DNA from: Pseudomonas monteilii NBRC 103158 = DSM 14164
GTDB taxonomy: Bacteria; Pseudomonadota; Gammaproteobacteria; Pseudomonadales; Pseudomonadaceae
NCBI RefSeq assembly: GCF_000730605.1
Contig: NZ_BBIS01000010.1
Location: 186,001-250,000, forward strand
Length of the DNA stretch: 64,000 nucleotides
Direction: 5' to 3'
The translations under genes were made by a program, and so were the position numbers. The first letter of the stretch is position 1. The number at the start of each line of letters is the position of its first letter. The notes below the pieces were generated by a model, which worked only from the letters and a program-made list of their open reading frames with translations, was not told where the DNA came from and searched no databases. Shown here one piece after another: positions 1 to 8,536 of the stretch.

Positions 1-64
1 AGTGTGTTGGGTTTGTGTTGGGTTGTGTGAATTTGTGCTGGGTGTTTCTTCTGGAGGGATCGCG

Positions 65-616
65 ATGACAAATGACCAAGGATTACGCCTTCAACTCCTG
101 GTGCGTGAGGCGCAGCACAAGTCCGATATGGCTGAATTGATCGATCAGTCATCCCGCCTTCGGCTGGTGGGCGAGCTGATGCAGCACTGGGGAGAGCAGC
201 GTTCGCGGTTAGGGCTGGCCTCAAGCATGGGCAGCCAGATGGGCACCATCATGGAATGGAAGGGGGCAGCGCCGAGAGGCGGTGCGTCAGGGGCGCGGAT
301 CTTAGTTAGTGGGGCGGGTCTCGACCATGCAGCGGCGGAAGTTGATGCGGCCGTGGCGGAATTGGAGCGTCGCAACGACCGGGGCGTGATCCTGGCAAAG
401 CTGGCCACACTTCGATACGTCCACGGTGTGACCGTCCGGGAGCAGATGCGCGAAGTAGGGCTAGCGGAACATGCGGATAGAACCTATCGGAACTGGGTAA
501 AGGCGCTGCATCTACAAGTGCTCGCTATCTTGGCGGCCCGATCAGGCCGGGTTCGCCTGCCTACCGTTCGTCGGGTAAATATGACGCTGGCGAGCCCTCT
601 AAATCCACGGGGATAG
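65..616 (+). CDS. Phage protein, possible late-gene regulator/antiterminator (Q-like)
   Basis: A 183-aa protein. I chose the ATG at 65 because a clear ribosome binding site (ctggaggga) lies just before it; an upstream in-frame start would lack one. Roughly residues 105-160 look like a helix-turn-helix of the Q/sigma-like kind: a YVHGVTVREQ stretch, then RTYRNWVKALH. The position, last gene before a terminator and the holin/terminase block, is where lambdoid phages carry their late antiterminator, so a role in switching on the late operon is likely. This is inference from position and a weak helix-turn-helix pattern; there is no diagnostic motif. Alternative: another small DNA-binding phage regulator. 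Confidence 0.5.
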   Translation: MTNDQGLRLQLLVREAQHKSDMAELIDQSSRLRLVGELMQHWGEQRSRLGLASSMGSQMGTIMEWKGAAPRGGASGARILVSGAGLDHAAAEVDAAVAELERRNDRGVILAKLATLRYVHGVTVREQMREVGLAEHADRTYRNWVKALHLQVLAILAARSGRVRLPTVRRVNMTLASPLNPRG

Positions 617-631
617 ATGGCGAACCATGTA

Positions 632-657
632 CCGAAAACCACCCCTTTTCGGTTTTT
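632..657 (+). terminator. Rho-independent terminator
   Basis: Perfect 7-bp stem (ccgaaaa 632-638 with ttttcgg 646-652), 7-nt loop, then a run of T. It follows the putative late regulator gene. If that protein is an antiterminator, this is the first terminator it would have to override. Confidence 0.75.
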
Positions 658-737
658 CCGGAGGCATGTAAAAAGGCGCCACGATATGAAAAGTGCGCCT
701 AGGCGCTCCCCCAACAAGCACTGTTTTGCGAACCGAG

Positions 738-761
738 AACCCTGCCGGCTGGCGGGGTTTT
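738..761 (+). terminator. Terminator-like hairpin before the holin gene
   Basis: Stem of 738-746 with 751-759 (ccctgcc/ggcgggg core, one G-T pair, plus A-T pairs), 4-nt loop, then tttt. It lies 37 bases before the holin start and belongs to a recurring set of hairpins in this phage (see findings). Confidence 0.55.
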
Positions 762-797
762 CTGTTTCTAGCGCTGTGCTTTGCCAATGAGGCCTTC

Positions 798-1145
798 ATG
801 AATAGTGAGCAGCAAGCGTTAGTTGAGATGCCGATATGGTTGGTGATCGTCTTATCCCTGGTCGGCGGTGTTTCGGGCGAAATGTGGCGAGCCGACAAGG
901 CGGGTGTTCGGGGCTGGTCTTTGGTGCGTCGGATCGTGCTGCGGTCTGGTGCCTGCATCGTCTGCGGGCTGTCGACCATCATGCTGTTCTACTCGGCAGG
1001 GTTGTCGATCTGGACTGCTGGTGCAATCGGCTGCCTGACCGCGATGGCCGGTGCCGATGTCGCCATCGGTCTGTACGAGCGCTGGGCCGCCAAGCGCCTG
1101 GGTGTTTGCGAGATGCCGCCGCGCAGTGGCGAGCCGGGTCAGTGA
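798..1145 (+). CDS. Phage holin, three membrane segments
   Basis: A 115-aa small membrane protein. Hydrophobic stretches fall at about residues 12-25 (IWLVIVLSLVGGVSG), 50-68 and 70-88. The N-terminal pattern of a short acidic start, then a PIW..V..L.LVGGV stretch and a WRADKAG loop, resembles LydA/holin-3 type phage holins. I chose ATG 798 (MNSEQQ); the open frame continues upstream but over a hairpin. A holin forms inner-membrane lesions that release the endolysin and time lysis. It lies about 21 kb from the endolysin (22359) and next to the terminase, an arrangement common in Pseudomonas phages. Which hydrophobic segments truly span the membrane is inferred. Confidence 0.75.
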   Translation: MNSEQQALVEMPIWLVIVLSLVGGVSGEMWRADKAGVRGWSLVRRIVLRSGACIVCGLSTIMLFYSAGLSIWTAGAIGCLTAMAGADVAIGLYERWAAKRLGVCEMPPRSGEPGQ

Positions 1146-1309
1146 CCTGGCCGAAACCCTGGCAGGGGCCGGGGACCCTGGCAAATATCGGGGGGTACGG
1201 GACGGGAAACCCGCGGCTCTTTGCTAGCGGGAGGGTTGCCAGCTTACTGAAATTCAACCTGTTGAAATTGAAAGGTTGTTCGTTGAAATGCCTCTGAAAG
1301 GGAAGGCTC
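1146..1309 (+). other. Candidate cos (packaging) region
   Basis: A 164-bp non-coding gap directly before the small terminase gene, the usual place of cos in lambda-type phages. It contains GC-rich partial symmetry around 1200-1215 (acgggacgggaaacccgcgg, with cggg-aaa-cccg) followed by a T-rich turn, reminiscent of cosN. From about 1250 come short repeats built on ttgaaat (at 1262, 1285 and nearby), which could be terminase binding (cosB-like) sites. The terminase family packages from cos, which supports the idea; the cut position cannot be assigned from sequence alone. Confidence 0.35.
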
Positions 1310-1921
1310 ATGACGGATTCGAACTTCATGTCAAAGAGCGCCTTTGCGGCTCGCATAGGGAGATCACCCAGTTACATCACCTGGCTGAAAAACAACGACC
1401 GGTTGGTGCTTTCACCCGATGGCAAATTGGTGGACGTGCAGGCTACCGAAGCCAAGATTCAGGAGACTGCGGACCCAAGCAAATCAGCCGTCGCGGCCCG
1501 GCATGAAGAAAACCGTATCGAGCGGGATGTCCGGGCCCACCTTCAACCCGGCGCCGACACACCTGCGGTGCAGCAACCGGATCACCCGCCTGGTAGCGGG
1601 CCCAACTTCCAGCGGGCCAAGGCGCATCGAGAGTTCTATCTCGCAGGACTGGCCGAGACCGAGTTTTACAAAGTGCGGGGCAGCCTGGTCGAACGGGTCG
1701 CAGTCGAAGACGCTGCGTTCGCTGCAGGGCGGATGCTTCGCGAGCAGTTTTTCGGGCTTGCCCCCCAGCTCGCTGGCGAAGTGGTGGGGATGAGTGACCT
1801 GTGGGAAGTTGAGAAACACCTCACCGACACCTTCCGGCGTGTGTTCACCGACGCAGCCAAGATGAACAGCGCCGACCTGGAAAAAGCCATTAACCACAAT
1901 CGAGCCGAAAAGCAGAGCTGA
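1310..1921 (+). CDS. Terminase small subunit (Nu1-like)
   Basis: A 203-aa protein. The N-terminus (about residues 7-35, SKSAFAARIGRSPSYITWLK) is a winged-helix/helix-turn-helix of the Nu1 kind that binds the cos site; the middle (70-100) is a proline-rich linker; the C-terminus (about 100-203) is helical and would bind the large subunit. The start at 1310 follows a purine-rich stretch; ATG 1328 is a possible alternative. It lies 4 bases before the large subunit gene. The family is assigned from position and the N-terminal helix-turn-helix; overall similarity to lambda Nu1 is weak. Confidence 0.75.
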   Translation: MTDSNFMSKSAFAARIGRSPSYITWLKNNDRLVLSPDGKLVDVQATEAKIQETADPSKSAVAARHEENRIERDVRAHLQPGADTPAVQQPDHPPGSGPNFQRAKAHREFYLAGLAETEFYKVRGSLVERVAVEDAAFAAGRMLREQFFGLAPQLAGEVVGMSDLWEVEKHLTDTFRRVFTDAAKMNSADLEKAINHNRAEKQS

Positions 1922-1925
1922 GCCT

Positions 1926-3959
1926 ATGAACACCGGATACGCAGACGGTGCAGAGGTGTACCGCGAAGCGTTTTGCCGGGGGCTGATGCCTGACCCAGAT
2001 CTGTGGGTCGACGAGTGGGCCGATGAGTACATGCGCATCCCGCGAGGTACTGGTGCCGCAGAGCCTGGCAAATACCGAACTGAGCGTACCCCGTATGCAC
2101 GCGAACCCATGCGCTGCCTTTCTCCCGCACATCCGTGTAAGCGGGTGGTGACCAAAATCGCTTCGCAGCTCATGAAGACACAGATCGCCCTGAACTGGAT
2201 CGGGGCCCTGATCCATATGGCGCCGGCCAACATCCTTACGCTCCTTCCAACTGGGGGCCTGGCGAAGCGGGTTTCTTCCCGGATTGGCAAGACCATTGAT
2301 GCAGTACCGGAACTGAAGGAGCGTGTCGCAGCGGTTCGTTCCAGAGATTCCCGTAACACCCTCGACACAAAGGAATTTGATGGTGGCGCATTGTTTGCCA
2401 CCACGGCTGGCTCGGCGGCCAACCTTTCCGAGCTATCGGCGCGGTACGTGTACGGCGATGAGGTTGATCGCTGGGAGGTAGACGTTAACCAAGAAGGTGA
2501 CCCAATCAAGCTGGCCGAAGCGAGGGGAAGTACCTTCGGGCGTAAGGCGAAGTTCTACTTTTCCAGCTCTCCGCTCATCAAGGGTATGTCGCGAATAGAT
2601 GATCTCTACATGATGGGGGATCAGCGGCATTACTACGTGCCTTGTCCGCATTGCGGGCACATGCAGGTGTTTGTCTGGGAACGGTTGTTGTATTCACCTG
2701 ATTTCAGTACCGCGCACTACCAATGTGCTGGGCCTGAGTGTGATGTGCTGATCGAAGAGCACCACAAGGCAGAGATGCTTGCCAAAGGGGAATGGCGTGC
2801 ACATGCGCAGGGAGATGGCGAGACGGTAAGTTTTCACCTCAATGCGCTTTATGCCCCGTTGGGCTGGCAGTCCTGGGCCACGCTTGCCCGAGAATTTGAA
2901 GAGGCTAAGCGGGCCCAGGGCCGGGGTAACCTGTATCCCATGCAGGTGTTTTACAACACCCGCCTGGCAGAGGTCTGGGATAGCGCACTTGAGCAAACCA
3001 AGGCAGAGGTGCTGCAGGCCCGAGCTCTTCAAGAGGACTATGTACTAGGTACCTTGCCTGTAGGGGCGCTCGCTCTAACGGCCTCCGTCGACGTCCAGGC
3101 CAACCGTTTGGAAATGATGGTCATGGGGTGGGGGGCAGGCATGGAGCGCTGGGTGGTCGATCACCAGGTTATCCCCGGCGATCCAGCTGATGAACGCACT
3201 TGGGCGCTGTTGGATGAGCGCTTGAAAGTTCGATATCGGCATCCCTGCGGCGTCGCTCTGGGCATCCTAGCTACGGGCATCGACTCCGGCGGTCATCACA
3301 CCCATGAGGTCTACCAGTTCGCTCGCGTACGTCGTTGGCGCAACGTGTTTGCGCTCAAAGGCGCTAGTAAGCCGAACAAGCCTGTGATCGCGCAGCGCCC
3401 GTCTTTGGTGGATGTTACTTGGCGGGGCCAGACTGAACGCAACGGTGCCGAGCTGTGGATCGTCGGTACCGACACGGCCAAGGACTGGATTTACAACCGC
3501 TACAACTTCGAGTCTGGCCCAGGCGCGCTTCACTTCGCCAAGGACCTGCCGGATGAATTCTTCCAGCAGTGCGTAGCAGAGCGGAAGGTCGTCCGCTATG
3601 TGAAGGGGCATGAGCGGTTCGATTGGGTGAAAAGCAAGGCCGAGCGCAACGAAGCGCTCGACCTAATGGTGTACAACCTGGCCATGGCGTATTACCTGGG
3701 TCTACATCGCTACGGCGAGCAGGAGTGGGAGAAGCTGCGCCAAGCTTTGGCCCAGGCAAACCTGTTCGAGGAGCCGACACCTTCGAAACCGCCGGCGATT
3801 GAGCAAGAGGACGACGACGCCGATACCGAAGTCGAGTCGCAATTACCGGCTCAGCCCCCAGCCCGGCCCGCTCCTACGGCCTCGCCAACGCCGCCTCGCC
3901 CGGCACCTCAACCAATGCAACGCCGCAGCTCCAGCAGCGGCTATCTGAAGAGACGCTGA
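1926..3959 (+). CDS. Terminase large subunit (GpA family)
   Basis: A 677-aa DNA-packaging motor and nuclease. The N-terminus (FCRGLMPDPDLWVDEWADEY) and the following PYAREPMRCLSP region are typical of the lambda gpA family. ATPase motifs lie at about residues 70-200. A zinc-finger-like CPHCGHMQVF occurs at about 240, and the nuclease part follows after 380 (SVDVQANRLEMMV, then GIDSGGHHT). The last 60 residues are acidic then proline-rich and probably flexible. Length fits the family (about 640-700). It works with the small subunit to cut cos ends and fill the prohead through the portal. Confidence 0.95.
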   Translation: MNTGYADGAEVYREAFCRGLMPDPDLWVDEWADEYMRIPRGTGAAEPGKYRTERTPYAREPMRCLSPAHPCKRVVTKIASQLMKTQIALNWIGALIHMAPANILTLLPTGGLAKRVSSRIGKTIDAVPELKERVAAVRSRDSRNTLDTKEFDGGALFATTAGSAANLSELSARYVYGDEVDRWEVDVNQEGDPIKLAEARGSTFGRKAKFYFSSSPLIKGMSRIDDLYMMGDQRHYYVPCPHCGHMQVFVWERLLYSPDFSTAHYQCAGPECDVLIEEHHKAEMLAKGEWRAHAQGDGETVSFHLNALYAPLGWQSWATLAREFEEAKRAQGRGNLYPMQVFYNTRLAEVWDSALEQTKAEVLQARALQEDYVLGTLPVGALALTASVDVQANRLEMMVMGWGAGMERWVVDHQVIPGDPADERTWALLDERLKVRYRHPCGVALGILATGIDSGGHHTHEVYQFARVRRWRNVFALKGASKPNKPVIAQRPSLVDVTWRGQTERNGAELWIVGTDTAKDWIYNRYNFESGPGALHFAKDLPDEFFQQCVAERKVVRYVKGHERFDWVKSKAERNEALDLMVYNLAMAYYLGLHRYGEQEWEKLRQALAQANLFEEPTPSKPPAIEQEDDDADTEVESQLPAQPPARPAPTASPTPPRPAPQPMQRRSSSSGYLKRR

Positions 3960-3960
3960 C

Positions 3961-4167
3961 ATGGCATACACCCAGGCACACCTCGCGGCTGTTGAAGGTG
4001 CGATTGCCCGTGGCGAACGCATCGTTCGCTACAGCGACCGCACCGTCGAGTATCGGACGGTGGACGAACTGATCAAGGCCCGCGATCTGATCCGCACCGA
4101 GCTGGCCCAGGCAGCTGGCCGACGCTCACGCGTGGTTCGGCTCTACCACGGAGGTAAGGGCTTGTGA
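3961..4167 (+). CDS. Head-to-tail joining protein gpW
   Basis: A 68-aa protein, the same size as lambda gpW. It begins MAYTQAHLAAVEGAIARGE and continues with the VRYSDRTVEYRTVDELIKAR pattern of the gpW family. It plugs the portal after DNA packaging and provides a platform for the tail. The gene starts one base after the terminase stop and overlaps the portal start (gtga at 4164-4167), so it is translationally coupled to both. Confidence 0.9.
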   Translation: MAYTQAHLAAVEGAIARGERIVRYSDRTVEYRTVDELIKARDLIRTELAQAAGRRSRVVRLYHGGKGL

Positions 4168-5657
4168 GCGGCCGCTATATCTCCACGCGCTCAGGCTTGC
4201 TGGTACCGGAGCGCATCAAGGCCAGCTACGAGGGCGCCGCCGAAGGGCGGCGTTCCTCTAATTGGGATGCCCCTGATACTGGGCCAAACAGCCTGATCAT
4301 GCCCGCCCTGCGCAACCTGCGTTCGCGCTCGCGGGCAGCGGTGCGCAACGACCCGTATGCGGCCAACATCATCGACAAACGGGTCAGCAACCTGATCGGT
4401 ACCGGCATCACGCCTCAACCGCGCTTGCTCGACAAGGCGCTGCGCAAGGCCATGCAGGTGCTGTGGGAGGATTGGGTGGACGAATCGGATGCGGACGAGC
4501 GCACCGACTTCTACGGTCAGCAGGCGCTGGTAGCACGCACGGTCGAGCAATCAGGTGAGTGTTTCGTCCGCTTGCGGCCACGCCGGCTGGAGGATGGACT
4601 GGCGGTCCCGCTGCAGGTGCAGTGCCTTGCACCTGAATTCGTCCCGCACGATAAGTTCGAAGTGACGCGGTCCGGCAACGTCATCCGCGCCGGGATCGAG
4701 TTCAACAGCATTGGACGACGCGTTGCTTACTGGTGCTACCGCAATCACCCAAGCGACAAGGCCTCGCTCAATGCCGGCTACAACCCTCTGGTGCGCGTCC
4801 CGGCCGAGCAGATGTTGCACATCTTCGAGCCCTTGGAACCAGGCCAGTTACGTGGTGTGCCTCGGCTCGCGCCGATCTTGAAGCGTCTGCGCAGCCTGGA
4901 TAACTACGACGACGCGGTGCTGTTTCGCCAGGAAGTGGCAAACCTGTTCGCGGGCTTCGTTCGCAAGCCGGCGCCGGACGGGCCAGGGCTTCCGCCGATG
5001 GACATGCTGACCGGCGCACCGGTTGTCCATGACCGTGATGCGTTCACGCCGATGGTGGCGTTGGAGCCCGGCACCATGCAGGAACTCGGGCCGGGGGAGC
5101 AGGTGGAGTTCTCCGACCCGCCCGATGGCGGCAACAACTATCCCGACTTCATGCGGCAGCAGTTGATGGCTGCAGCTGCCGGGGCAGGCCTGCCTTATGA
5201 GCTGATGACTGGCGACATGCGCGATGTGAACGACCGGGCGATCCGCGTGGTGCTCACAGAGTTTCGCCGCCGCCTGGAGCAGTTGCAGTTCCAAGTGTAT
5301 GTCCACCAGTTGTGTCGTCCTGTGCGAACTGCATGGATGGACATGGCTGTGCTGGCCGGGGCGTTGGAACTTGAGGACTACGTGCTGCGGCGGCGTGAGT
5401 ACTTGCGCACGCGGTGGGTGCCACAGGGCTGGGCCTACATCCATCCCGTTCAAGACGTTCAGTCGCGGATGCTCGAGGTGGGGGCGGGTTTCGCCTCGCG
5501 CACGGAGATGTGCCTTCGCTCCGGTACGGACGCGGAAGTCGTGGACGAAGAGAACGCCGCAGATATCGCCCGGGCCAAGGACCTGGGCCTCAACTACAGC
5601 AGCTTGTCGGCCATCAAGGATGAGCCGGATGAGCCCGACGAGAAGGGGAAAACATGA
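4164..5657 (+). CDS. Portal protein (lambda gpB family)
   Basis: A 497-aa protein that forms the dodecameric ring at one head vertex, through which DNA enters and leaves. It shows family hallmarks: RRSSNWDAPDTGPNS near residue 28, an R-RARAAVRNDPYAANIID-like stretch at about 50-70, and LLRQEVANLFAG-like helices near 250. It uses a GTG start at 4164, with gaggtaag just before it; the start overlaps the gpW stop. The stop overlaps the ATG of the protease gene (atga). Length is slightly shorter than lambda gpB (533). Confidence 0.95.
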   Translation: MSGRYISTRSGLLVPERIKASYEGAAEGRRSSNWDAPDTGPNSLIMPALRNLRSRSRAAVRNDPYAANIIDKRVSNLIGTGITPQPRLLDKALRKAMQVLWEDWVDESDADERTDFYGQQALVARTVEQSGECFVRLRPRRLEDGLAVPLQVQCLAPEFVPHDKFEVTRSGNVIRAGIEFNSIGRRVAYWCYRNHPSDKASLNAGYNPLVRVPAEQMLHIFEPLEPGQLRGVPRLAPILKRLRSLDNYDDAVLFRQEVANLFAGFVRKPAPDGPGLPPMDMLTGAPVVHDRDAFTPMVALEPGTMQELGPGEQVEFSDPPDGGNNYPDFMRQQLMAAAAGAGLPYELMTGDMRDVNDRAIRVVLTEFRRRLEQLQFQVYVHQLCRPVRTAWMDMAVLAGALELEDYVLRRREYLRTRWVPQGWAYIHPVQDVQSRMLEVGAGFASRTEMCLRSGTDAEVVDEENAADIARAKDLGLNYSSLSAIKDEPDEPDEKGKT

Positions 5658-6811
5658 AACCGTTGATGCCGTTCCGCATCTTCAACAAGGCCAAGTCCAT
5701 GCCGCAGGTCGAGGATGGGCACTGGTACAAGATCGCTGCAGCCGCCGAGGGCGAGGCCGGGGCCAAGGTGATCGAAGTCTATGTCTACGGCGAGATTGGC
5801 GCATGGGGCATCACCGCGAACCAATTCATTCAAGACCTCAAGGCGGTGGACGATGGCGTTTCGGAAGTGGTGGTGGCCTTCAATACCAACGGGGGTGATC
5901 TGTTCGAAGGCCTCGCGATTCACAATGCACTGAGCCGGCTGGGTGAGCGCTGCACCGGCCGGGTCGATGCCCTGGCGGCCAGTGCTGGCAGCGTGGCGGT
6001 ATGTGGTGCGCACCGCGTGGTGATGGCATCGAATGCCATGCTGATGATCCACAACCCCTACACATGGGTCGGCGGCGATGCCGAGGACCTTCGGCGCGTG
6101 GCGGATGTTCTCGACCAGGCGCTCGAGGCCATGATCGCTGCTTACAAGGCCAAGGCGCCGAATGTCGATGACGCTGAACTGCGGCGTCTGGTCGATGCGG
6201 AAACCTGGCTCACTGCCCAAGAGGCCGTGGACCTGGGCTTGGCCGACGAGATCGGCAATGGCGTTAAGGTCCAGGCTTGTTTGGGGCAGGGCGCCACTCT
6301 GGCGCGGTACCGAAATACCCCGCAGGCGTTGTTGGATCAGCTCCAGGCCAGCCAGACCGATCCAGAAACCCCGAGCGAGCCCGCTCCGGTCGATGAGCCC
6401 CCAGCTCCCAGCACGGCTAACTCGACGGCGTTGGCGTTGATGATCACCCAGGCTTGTGCGAAAGCGGGCATCAGCAACCTGGTCGAGCCGCTGATCGCAT
6501 CGACCAAGCTGGCCGACGAAGCCACGGTCCAGGCAGCGTTAACTCGCGCCAAAGCAGTGCGAGACCTCTGCGTAGCGGCGCGCTTGCCCGAGATGGCGGT
6601 CGAATATGTCGGCGCTGGCCTGGACGCGACCGTGGTTCGGGCGCGGCTGTTCGACAAGCTGGTTGGCTCGGGCAAGGGCTTCGAGATCGACAACACCCTT
6701 CCGCCGGCTGCCGATGAGCCTGAGACAGTCCAGGCGAAGCTTCCAAACCCCAGCAACATTTGGTCTGCGCGACGGCAGGCCGCTCAACAACGCACCGGCA
6801 AAGGAGCCTAA
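5654..6811 (+). CDS. Head maturation protease with fused scaffold (ClpP-like, gpC/Nu3 type)
   Basis: A 385-aa protein. Residues about 30-210 form a ClpP/S49-type serine protease: oxyanion part FNTNGGDLFEGLAIHN, nucleophile Ser in AASAGSVAV, and His in MLMIHNPYTWVGG. After about residue 215 comes a proline-rich linker (SEPAPVDEPPAPS) and then a helical C-terminal part that probably acts as scaffold, as Nu3 does at the end of lambda gpC. The protease trims scaffold and portal during head assembly. The start ATG overlaps the portal stop. A separate scaffold product from an internal start is possible, but I see no strong internal ribosome binding site. Confidence 0.9.
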   Translation: MKPLMPFRIFNKAKSMPQVEDGHWYKIAAAAEGEAGAKVIEVYVYGEIGAWGITANQFIQDLKAVDDGVSEVVVAFNTNGGDLFEGLAIHNALSRLGERCTGRVDALAASAGSVAVCGAHRVVMASNAMLMIHNPYTWVGGDAEDLRRVADVLDQALEAMIAAYKAKAPNVDDAELRRLVDAETWLTAQEAVDLGLADEIGNGVKVQACLGQGATLARYRNTPQALLDQLQASQTDPETPSEPAPVDEPPAPSTANSTALALMITQACAKAGISNLVEPLIASTKLADEATVQAALTRAKAVRDLCVAARLPEMAVEYVGAGLDATVVRARLFDKLVGSGKGFEIDNTLPPAADEPETVQAKLPNPSNIWSARRQAAQQRTGKGA

Positions 6812-6813
6812 GC

Positions 6814-7161
6814 ATGAGCAAAACCTATGTGGAACCGGTGCATGCCGGTGAATTCCTGCTGTCCGAGGGCGCAGGAAAGATCTCCCGCGAAGTCATCGAG
6901 CTGGCCCCTGGTGCTGCCTTGGTCGCCGGCCAGCTTCTCGGTCAGCTCACGGCCTCTGGCCAATTCGCTCCGTACAATCCCGAGGCTGCAGACGGCAGCG
7001 AGACGGCCAAGTGCATCTTGTTTGCGTCCGTTGGTGAATCCGACGTAGCCCGGCGCGGACGCGCGGTAGTACGCCTGGCCGAGGTGAGCGAGGGGCTGCT
7101 GACTGGCCTCGACCTTGATGCCGAGAAAGCCCTGGCCGCGCAATTCATCATCGTTCGCTAA
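6814..7161 (+). CDS. Head decoration protein (lambda gpD-like)
   Basis: A 115-aa protein, very close to lambda gpD (110 aa). It has the family pattern: an N-terminal HAGEFLLSEG, the GAALVAGQLLGQ strand, and a C-terminal end that enters a beta barrel (LDAEKALAAQFIIVR). gpD trimers bind the expanded capsid and stabilise it against DNA pressure. The ATG at 6814 follows aaggag at 6791-6796. It sits between protease and capsid genes, as in lambda. Confidence 0.9.
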   Translation: MSKTYVEPVHAGEFLLSEGAGKISREVIELAPGAALVAGQLLGQLTASGQFAPYNPEAADGSETAKCILFASVGESDVARRGRAVVRLAEVSEGLLTGLDLDAEKALAAQFIIVR

Positions 7162-7183
7162 TAGCGAGCCCACCCTTTTACAG

Positions 7184-7204
7184 CCCCGCCTAGTGCGGGG
7201 TTTT
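7184..7204 (+). terminator. Terminator-like hairpin between decoration and capsid genes
   Basis: ccccgc (7184-7189) pairs with gcgggg (7195-7200), 5-nt loop, then tttt and, after three more bases, the capsid ribosome binding site tttctggag (7208-7216). It may reduce read-through or act as an mRNA end or processing point so that capsid mRNA is separately stable. Confidence 0.6.
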
Positions 7205-7223
7205 GCATTTCTGGAGGGCCTTC

Positions 7224-8219
7224 ATGGCTGACATCGATATTTTTGAAGACAACGCTTTCTCGGTTCCCGCGCTCACTGCGGCGATCAACGAGCAGCCATT
7301 CGTGCCAGGGCGCCTGGCTGAACTGGGGCTGTTCGAGGAAGAGGGCGTGACCACGGTGACCGTCCAGGTCGAGAAGGACGGCGACACTCTGGCCTTGGTG
7401 CCAGCGGGCGAGCGGGGTACTTCAGGGCTGGTGGTCAACGGTAGCAAGCGGATCCTGCTGCCATTCAACACCGTTCACCTGCCCGAGCGCTTCGCCATCA
7501 AGGCGGACGAGATCCAGGGCATCCGCGCATTCGGTGAGCAAACTGAGCTGCAGGCGGTCCAGGACGTGGTCAACAAGCGTCTGGCGAAGGCTCGGCGGCA
7601 ACTGGATGCCACGCATGAATTCCATCGCATGGGCGCGCTCAACGGTCACGTGCTGGATGCGGACGGCAAGACAGTGTTGCTCAATATCTATGCCCGCTTC
7701 GATCTTGAACCCATCGAGATCCCGATGGAGCTAACCAACCCGGACACCAACGTCCGGGTGAAATGCGTGGATGCGCTGGATGCCCAGGAGGAAGCCTTGG
7801 GCGCCGCCACCACCAGCGGCGCTCGGGCCTTCTGCGGGAAGAACTTCTGGCGAGCGCTTATCGGGCACAAGAGCGTCGCGAAAACCTACGAGGGCACCCA
7901 GTACGCTGCGGCGTTGCGAGCTGACGGTCGCGAAACTTTCGAGTTCGGCGGCATCACCTGGGAACGCTACCGGGGCAAGGTTGGCGGAATCGCCTTTGTC
8001 GCGGACGATGAGGCGCGGCTGGTTCCAGAAGGTGTGCCAGGCCTGTGCATCACCCGCTTCGCGCCGGCTGACTACATGGACACAGTCAACACCGAGGGCC
8101 TGCCGTACTACAGCCAGTTGGAAATGATGCCGTTCAAGAAGGGCGTGGCCGGTGAGGCCCAGTCCAACCCGCTGCACCTGGTGACCCGGCCTCGCGCCAT
8201 TCTCCGCTTGAAGCTCTGA
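7224..8219 (+). CDS. Major capsid protein (lambda gpE family)
   Basis: A 331-aa HK97-fold shell protein (lambda gpE is 341 aa). Family hallmarks: VPALTAAINEQPFVPGRLAELGLFEEEGV at the start, then a LVPAGERG loop and KRILLPFNTVHLPE; the C-terminal part has GITWERYRGKVGG and the GVPGLCITRFAPADYMDTVNT region. It has its own strong ribosome binding site (tttctggagg) after a hairpin, which fits its need for high expression. Confidence 0.95.
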   Translation: MADIDIFEDNAFSVPALTAAINEQPFVPGRLAELGLFEEEGVTTVTVQVEKDGDTLALVPAGERGTSGLVVNGSKRILLPFNTVHLPERFAIKADEIQGIRAFGEQTELQAVQDVVNKRLAKARRQLDATHEFHRMGALNGHVLDADGKTVLLNIYARFDLEPIEIPMELTNPDTNVRVKCVDALDAQEEALGAATTSGARAFCGKNFWRALIGHKSVAKTYEGTQYAAALRADGRETFEFGGITWERYRGKVGGIAFVADDEARLVPEGVPGLCITRFAPADYMDTVNTEGLPYYSQLEMMPFKKGVAGEAQSNPLHLVTRPRAILRLKL

Positions 8220-8221
8220 CC

Positions 8222-8536
8222 ATGGCTTTCCGGGACCTGATAACCGACGTTGACGCCACGGTCTTCGAGATCCTGGGCGACACCGTGCTCATCGAGGGGC
8301 GTGAGGTGTTGGGGATGTTCTCAGCCCCTTGGCTGCAGCCCAAGGTCGGCCAGATAAGGACCGCGTTGCGTGAGCCCCACCTGGTCATCCGTGTACAGGA
8401 CAACGTCGGCATCGAAGTGAAGCACAAGGTGTTCTTCGATGTGCCGCTGGAGGATGGGGGCGGCAATTACCTCATCACTAGCATCGAGCCGGGTGGCGAC
8501 GGACTGGTGACGCTCATTCTGAGGAAATCGTTATGA
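8222..8536 (+). CDS. Head-tail joining/attachment protein (gpFII-like)
   Basis: A 104-aa, mostly beta protein placed immediately after the capsid gene. Its size and ending (a run of strands: HKVFFDVPLEDGGGNYLITSI, then LVTLILRKSL) fit the FII-type joiners that cap the head connector. It overlaps the next gene by 4 bases (atga). In this mosaic the protein must connect a lambda-type head to a P2-type tail. The family is assigned on position and size as much as sequence. Confidence 0.7.
   Translation: MAFRDLITDVDATVFEILGDTVLIEGREVLGMFSAPWLQPKVGQIRTALREPHLVIRVQDNVGIEVKHKVFFDVPLEDGGGNYLITSIEPGGDGLVTLILRKSL

Noticed and set aside
599-982. 127-codon minus-strand frame at the holin region
   Set aside because: It crosses a terminator and the holin gene in antisense, with no ribosome binding site or recognisable domain.
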